DNA of 64,000 nucleotides from Phycisphaeraceae bacterium (GTDB taxonomy: Bacteria; Planctomycetota; Phycisphaerae; Phycisphaerales; Phycisphaeraceae): contig JANQSF010000012.1 of NCBI GenBank assembly GCA_028284155.1, positions 62,001-126,000 of the forward strand, read 5' to 3'. A program made the translations under genes and the position numbers. Each line of letters begins with the position of its first letter. Position 1 is the stretch's first letter. Below the pieces are notes generated by a model. It searched no databases and was not told the DNA's origin. It was given only the letters and a program-made list of their open reading frames with translations. Shown piece by piece: positions 61,773 through 64,000 of this stretch.

Positions 61773-61940
61773 ATGCCAACCCTCAAGTACCGCGTTCCCA
61801 CGCTCTGCAAGCACGTCTCAGATCGGACCTTCGCTTGGGTCAATGGGGAGACTCACTAACTTGGCGTTTGGAACACCGTCGAGGCACGCGAAGCCTACGA
61901 CAGGTTCATCGCCGAGTGACTCGCGAACGGCCATTTTTGT
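61773..61940 (+). pseudogene. decayed N-terminus of a tyrosine recombinase (integrase)
   Basis: From ATG 61773 the frame reads MPTLKYRVPTLCKHVSDRTF and AWVNGETH, stops at TAA 61857, then continues LGVWNTVEAREAYDRFIAE to TGA 61917 and LANG. I recall that planctomycete integrases begin with KYRxHKxSGQAxVxxxGxxxYLGxxGxxxxxxxYDRxIAEWLANG. The two stops fall where Tyr and Trp are expected, so point mutations inactivated it. The following 61988 frame continues the same protein after a frameshift. Confidence 0.75.
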
Positions 61941-61987
61941 CTGCGAAAGCCGCTAGTGATGGCGCTTTTTCCGCTTCCACGTAAACG

Positions 61988-62713
61988 GTGGCGGAGCTAG
62001 TCCGAGACTACCTGCGGGAGGCCAAGGCTCAGTACAGTGCTCGGCATTTCGGCAAGGTCAGGTCTTCACTCAAATCCCTGGTCAATCCTTACGGACGGAG
62101 CCCCGCCGGTGAGTTCGGACCTAAGAAACTAGCGAACGCGTTGAGTGGTGTGCGTATGCATTACGACATCCAGACTATTCGCCTGGTCGTGCGATACACC
62201 GAGGCGGGCAAGCGGATGGGATCGACGACGTTTACAACATTCTCAAACACAACGGTAATCGATGCGAACGGAGCGGTGAAATCCGCCATGTGGACCTTGA
62301 ACGGGACCTACTCGGTCGGCGGCCCGGTCGGAAGTGGGTACCTGGAAGACCCTGCGCTCCTCGCCATCGTGCGGTCGAAACGCCATGATCCCGATTGGCT
62401 GTACGCAGTGGATCAGTTCTACAAGAAACGCCGCAACATCATTATCAGAGAAGGCATAGCCAAAGCGGCCGCAGCCCAGGGATGGAAAAACACCAGCAGC
62501 AAGACGTCCGTCGACGTCCTGGATGTCGGTTTCAACGGCTGGAAAAAGCGCAACGCCCTGAGTGATACCGGACAGGCGAAACAAATCAACATGATTCATG
62601 AAAGGACGACTTACGTAAAACCCTCGGGTGGGCAAGTGAATCTACCAAGCTTCTACAAGCATGCATATACCGACAACCAGGGCAATTACGTCCTGTACAA
62701 CGATGCGAATTAA
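61988..62713 (+). CDS. chimeric open frame: integrase core-binding region joined to an unknown domain (probably a pseudogene product)
   Basis: 241 aa from GTG 61988. Residues 1-~53 (VAELVRDYLREAKAQYSA, SLVNPYGRSPAGEFGPKKL) match the core-binding segment that follows the YDRxIAEWLANG motif in planctomycete integrases. After ~55 the similarity ends and an unrelated beta-rich segment begins (YDIQTIRLVVRYTEAGKRMG, TVIDANGAVKSAMW, SGYLEDPALLAIVRS, YVKPSGGQVNLPSFYKHAY). No catalytic RHRY residues are present. It is probably a deletion junction between integrase and element cargo; translation is uncertain. Confidence 0.5.
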   Translation: MAELVRDYLREAKAQYSARHFGKVRSSLKSLVNPYGRSPAGEFGPKKLANALSGVRMHYDIQTIRLVVRYTEAGKRMGSTTFTTFSNTTVIDANGAVKSAMWTLNGTYSVGGPVGSGYLEDPALLAIVRSKRHDPDWLYAVDQFYKKRRNIIIREGIAKAAAAQGWKNTSSKTSVDVLDVGFNGWKKRNALSDTGQAKQINMIHERTTYVKPSGGQVNLPSFYKHAYTDNQGNYVLYNDAN

Positions 62714-62936
62714 AACATCAACACCGACCGGCAGTTCAACTCACGTCAGTGGCACCGCATGCGGGAGGCGCAGTAAACATTTCCATCGCTCGGCTGGCAG
62801 ATTACCGCACTCATGTTCATTACCCCGTTCTTGACGGGTGGGTTTTTTCGCGACCAAAGGCCCATCACCCGACGCGACGAGCGAAACTCCCCCACCTGAT
62901 CTCGCCCGGTCGACTGACCCGACATGCTCACCTGAA

Positions 62937-64000
62937 TCATGAGTTGGTCAAGCTGTGGTACGCCCGATCCAGCCCTCTTCGATACATCCACGCTCGTGCT
63001 GTGTCGTTCTTATAGTGGGCTGCGAACTGCAGGATCTGCTTGATGGCTGTCCGTGTCGACGCATCGATCGACTCGTCTGTGGCGAGCCCTTCGAGACATG
63101 CCTTGTAGATCGCGGCGCACTTCGCCGCGTCACCATTGTTGAAGATCGGCACACCTTGATCGATTGCCTGCTCGATCCGCTCCGCGGCGCTGATCCCCGT
63201 CTTGTTCGTGACCTGCTGCGTCGCGGCAGAGGGTGGCAGCAGGACCGTGTCGATGATGTGGATCACGCCGTTGTCGCACTCGATGTCTGCTTTACGAATC
63301 GTCGCACCATTCACCTTGAACAGGCCCTCTTCGATGGCAAAACTGACTGACAGGCCATTAAGCGTCGCCGCCTTGCGGGCATTCAATGCGTCGCCAGCCG
63401 TCACGTGTCCCTGGATCACGTGGTAGCTCAGGATCGCCCTGAGACGGTTGCGATTCTCCTTCTTGAGCAGTTCTTTCACCGTTCCCTGCGGAAGCGCTTC
63501 GAAGGCCTTGTCAGTCGGCGCGAGAATAGTCAATGGCCCGTCTCCAGAAAGTGCGTCTTGCAGGCCCGCCGCTTTGGCCGCTGCCAGAAGCGTCTTGAAG
63601 ACACCCGCTCGCTTGGCCACACTGGGAATGTCGTTCCTGGGTTCGGGCGGCAGCAACACGGTGTCGATGACGTGAATGACGCCGTTAGAGCAATCGATGT
63701 CCGCATTCACGAGCGACGCCTCATTGACCTTCACCCGTCCGTCGGTGAAACCGATCGCGATCCGTTCGCCTTGGGCTGTCTTGGCCGTCCTCGCATCGAG
63801 TGCCGTGGCTAGCCGGATCGCCCCCGGACTTACGTGATACTTCAGAATCGCTTGCAGCTTCACACGATTCTCCTTCTTCAGGAGTTCCTTGACGGTGCCT
63901 TTCGGCAGCTTGCTGAATGCTTCGTCGGTCGGCGCGAAGACGGTGAATGGCCCGTCCCCCGCGAGCAGGTCGATGAGGTCAGCCGCCTTAAGTGCATCCG
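62937..64000 (-). CDS. FAS1 (fasciclin) repeat protein, 5' end outside the window
   Basis: The frame runs to the right window edge without a start. At least two FAS1 domains are visible: one partial at the edge (DGPFTVFAPTDEAFSKLPKGTVKELLKKENR) and one complete (GPLTILAPTDKAFEALPQGTVKELL, then ILSYHVIQGHVTAGDALN and VIHIIDTVLLPP), shown by their key words TVFAPTDEAF and ILAPTDKAF. A third C-terminal ~85-residue helical domain (ISAAERIEQAIDQGVPIFNN, KCAAIYKACLEGLA) is not FAS1. It is likely an exported adhesion or matrix protein; the signal peptide cannot be seen. Confidence 0.88.
   Translation of the reverse strand, partial: DALKAADLIDLLAGDGPFTVFAPTDEAFSKLPKGTVKELLKKENRVKLQAILKYHVSPGAIRLATALDARTAKTAQGERIAIGFTDGRVKVNEASLVNADIDCSNGVIHVIDTVLLPPEPRNDIPSVAKRAGVFKTLLAAAKAAGLQDALSGDGPLTILAPTDKAFEALPQGTVKELLKKENRNRLRAILSYHVIQGHVTAGDALNARKAATLNGLSVSFAIEEGLFKVNGATIRKADIECDNGVIHIIDTVLLPPSAATQQVTNKTGISAAERIEQAIDQGVPIFNNGDAAKCAAIYKACLEGLATDESIDASTRTAIKQILQFAAHYKNDTARAWMYRRGLDRAYHSLTNS

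Noticed and set aside
61596..62713. Attachment-site duplication of the tRNA-Val 3' end bounding the integrase remnant
   Set aside because: I looked for a second copy of the tRNA 3' segment (TTCAAGTCCAGTACGGCCCA) downstream and did not find one in the window.

Overview
This is a high-GC chromosomal segment from a member of the Planctomycetota, most plausibly class Phycisphaerae. I infer this from gene content: a Ser/Thr kinase paired with an ECF sigma factor, dockerin- and cohesin-like modules, a VIT/von Willebrand protein, several PQQ-like beta-propeller proteins, DUF1570 and DUF1579 proteins, Uma2, a PEP-CTERM protein and FAS1 repeats. Dense word-like intergenic inverted repeats and a shortage of Shine-Dalgarno sites point the same way. 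No species call is possible from sequence reading alone. About 60 protein genes, two tRNAs (Ile2-CAT and Val-GAC) and more than 15 intergenic repeat elements are annotated.

Layout. 0-12.7 kb is housekeeping and metabolism: a pseudopilin end, a trypsin-like protease with TPRs, Uma2, an FAH-family hydrolase, accD, a PIG-L deacetylase, a GT4, truA, a flavin reductase, a HAD phosphatase, NAD(P)HX epimerase, a DJ-1/PfpI protein and a NeuD-like acyltransferase. 12.9-17.6 kb is a minus-strand operon with start/stop overlaps: ECF sigma factor, membrane dockerin protein, membrane cohesin-like protein, VIT-VWA lipoprotein and small lipoprotein. This is the best candidate here for an undescribed system. 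18.9-23.3 kb holds a kinase with a zinc-finger-like N-terminus and a CxxCH sensor domain, its ECF sigma partner, and a histidine-phosphatase/multi-pass-membrane fusion. 23.5-29.6 kb is mixed: tRNA-Ile2, a PEP-CTERM metalloprotease, a beta-helix protein, an orphan macro domain and a GNAT flanked by direct repeats. 29.8-32.7 kb is a small glycan island (GT1, sulfotransferase, DUF4422-like) that is visibly less GC-rich. 33.4-37.6 kb has a 7-EF-hand protein, a PrsW-like protease, a nitroreductase and trpB. 37.9-43.3 kb is a Tad-type secretion operon in which the CpaF/TadA ATPase carries an FHA domain and the last gene is FHA-TM-TPR. 43.3-49.6 kb has four PQQ-like propeller paralogs. 49.7-61.4 kb has hflX, a GGDEF protein with a pseudo-receiver partner, an antiporter-EIIA fusion, a STAS protein, ald, a membrane dual-specificity phosphatase, DinB, a TIR protein, dtd and an isochorismatase-type hydrolase. 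61.6-62.7 kb is a tRNA-Val with a decayed tyrosine-recombinase remnant. The window ends inside a FAS1-repeat protein.

Two genome-scale patterns stand out. First, at least nine genes have a recognisable -10 box 6-8 nt before the start codon, which predicts leaderless mRNAs. Second, the intergenic spaces contain many unrelated families of long inverted repeats, some nested inside each other, some with compensatory base changes between copies, and some lying within coding sequence. Starts were chosen by domain boundaries, ribosome binding sites or -10 position and often differ from the longest open frame.
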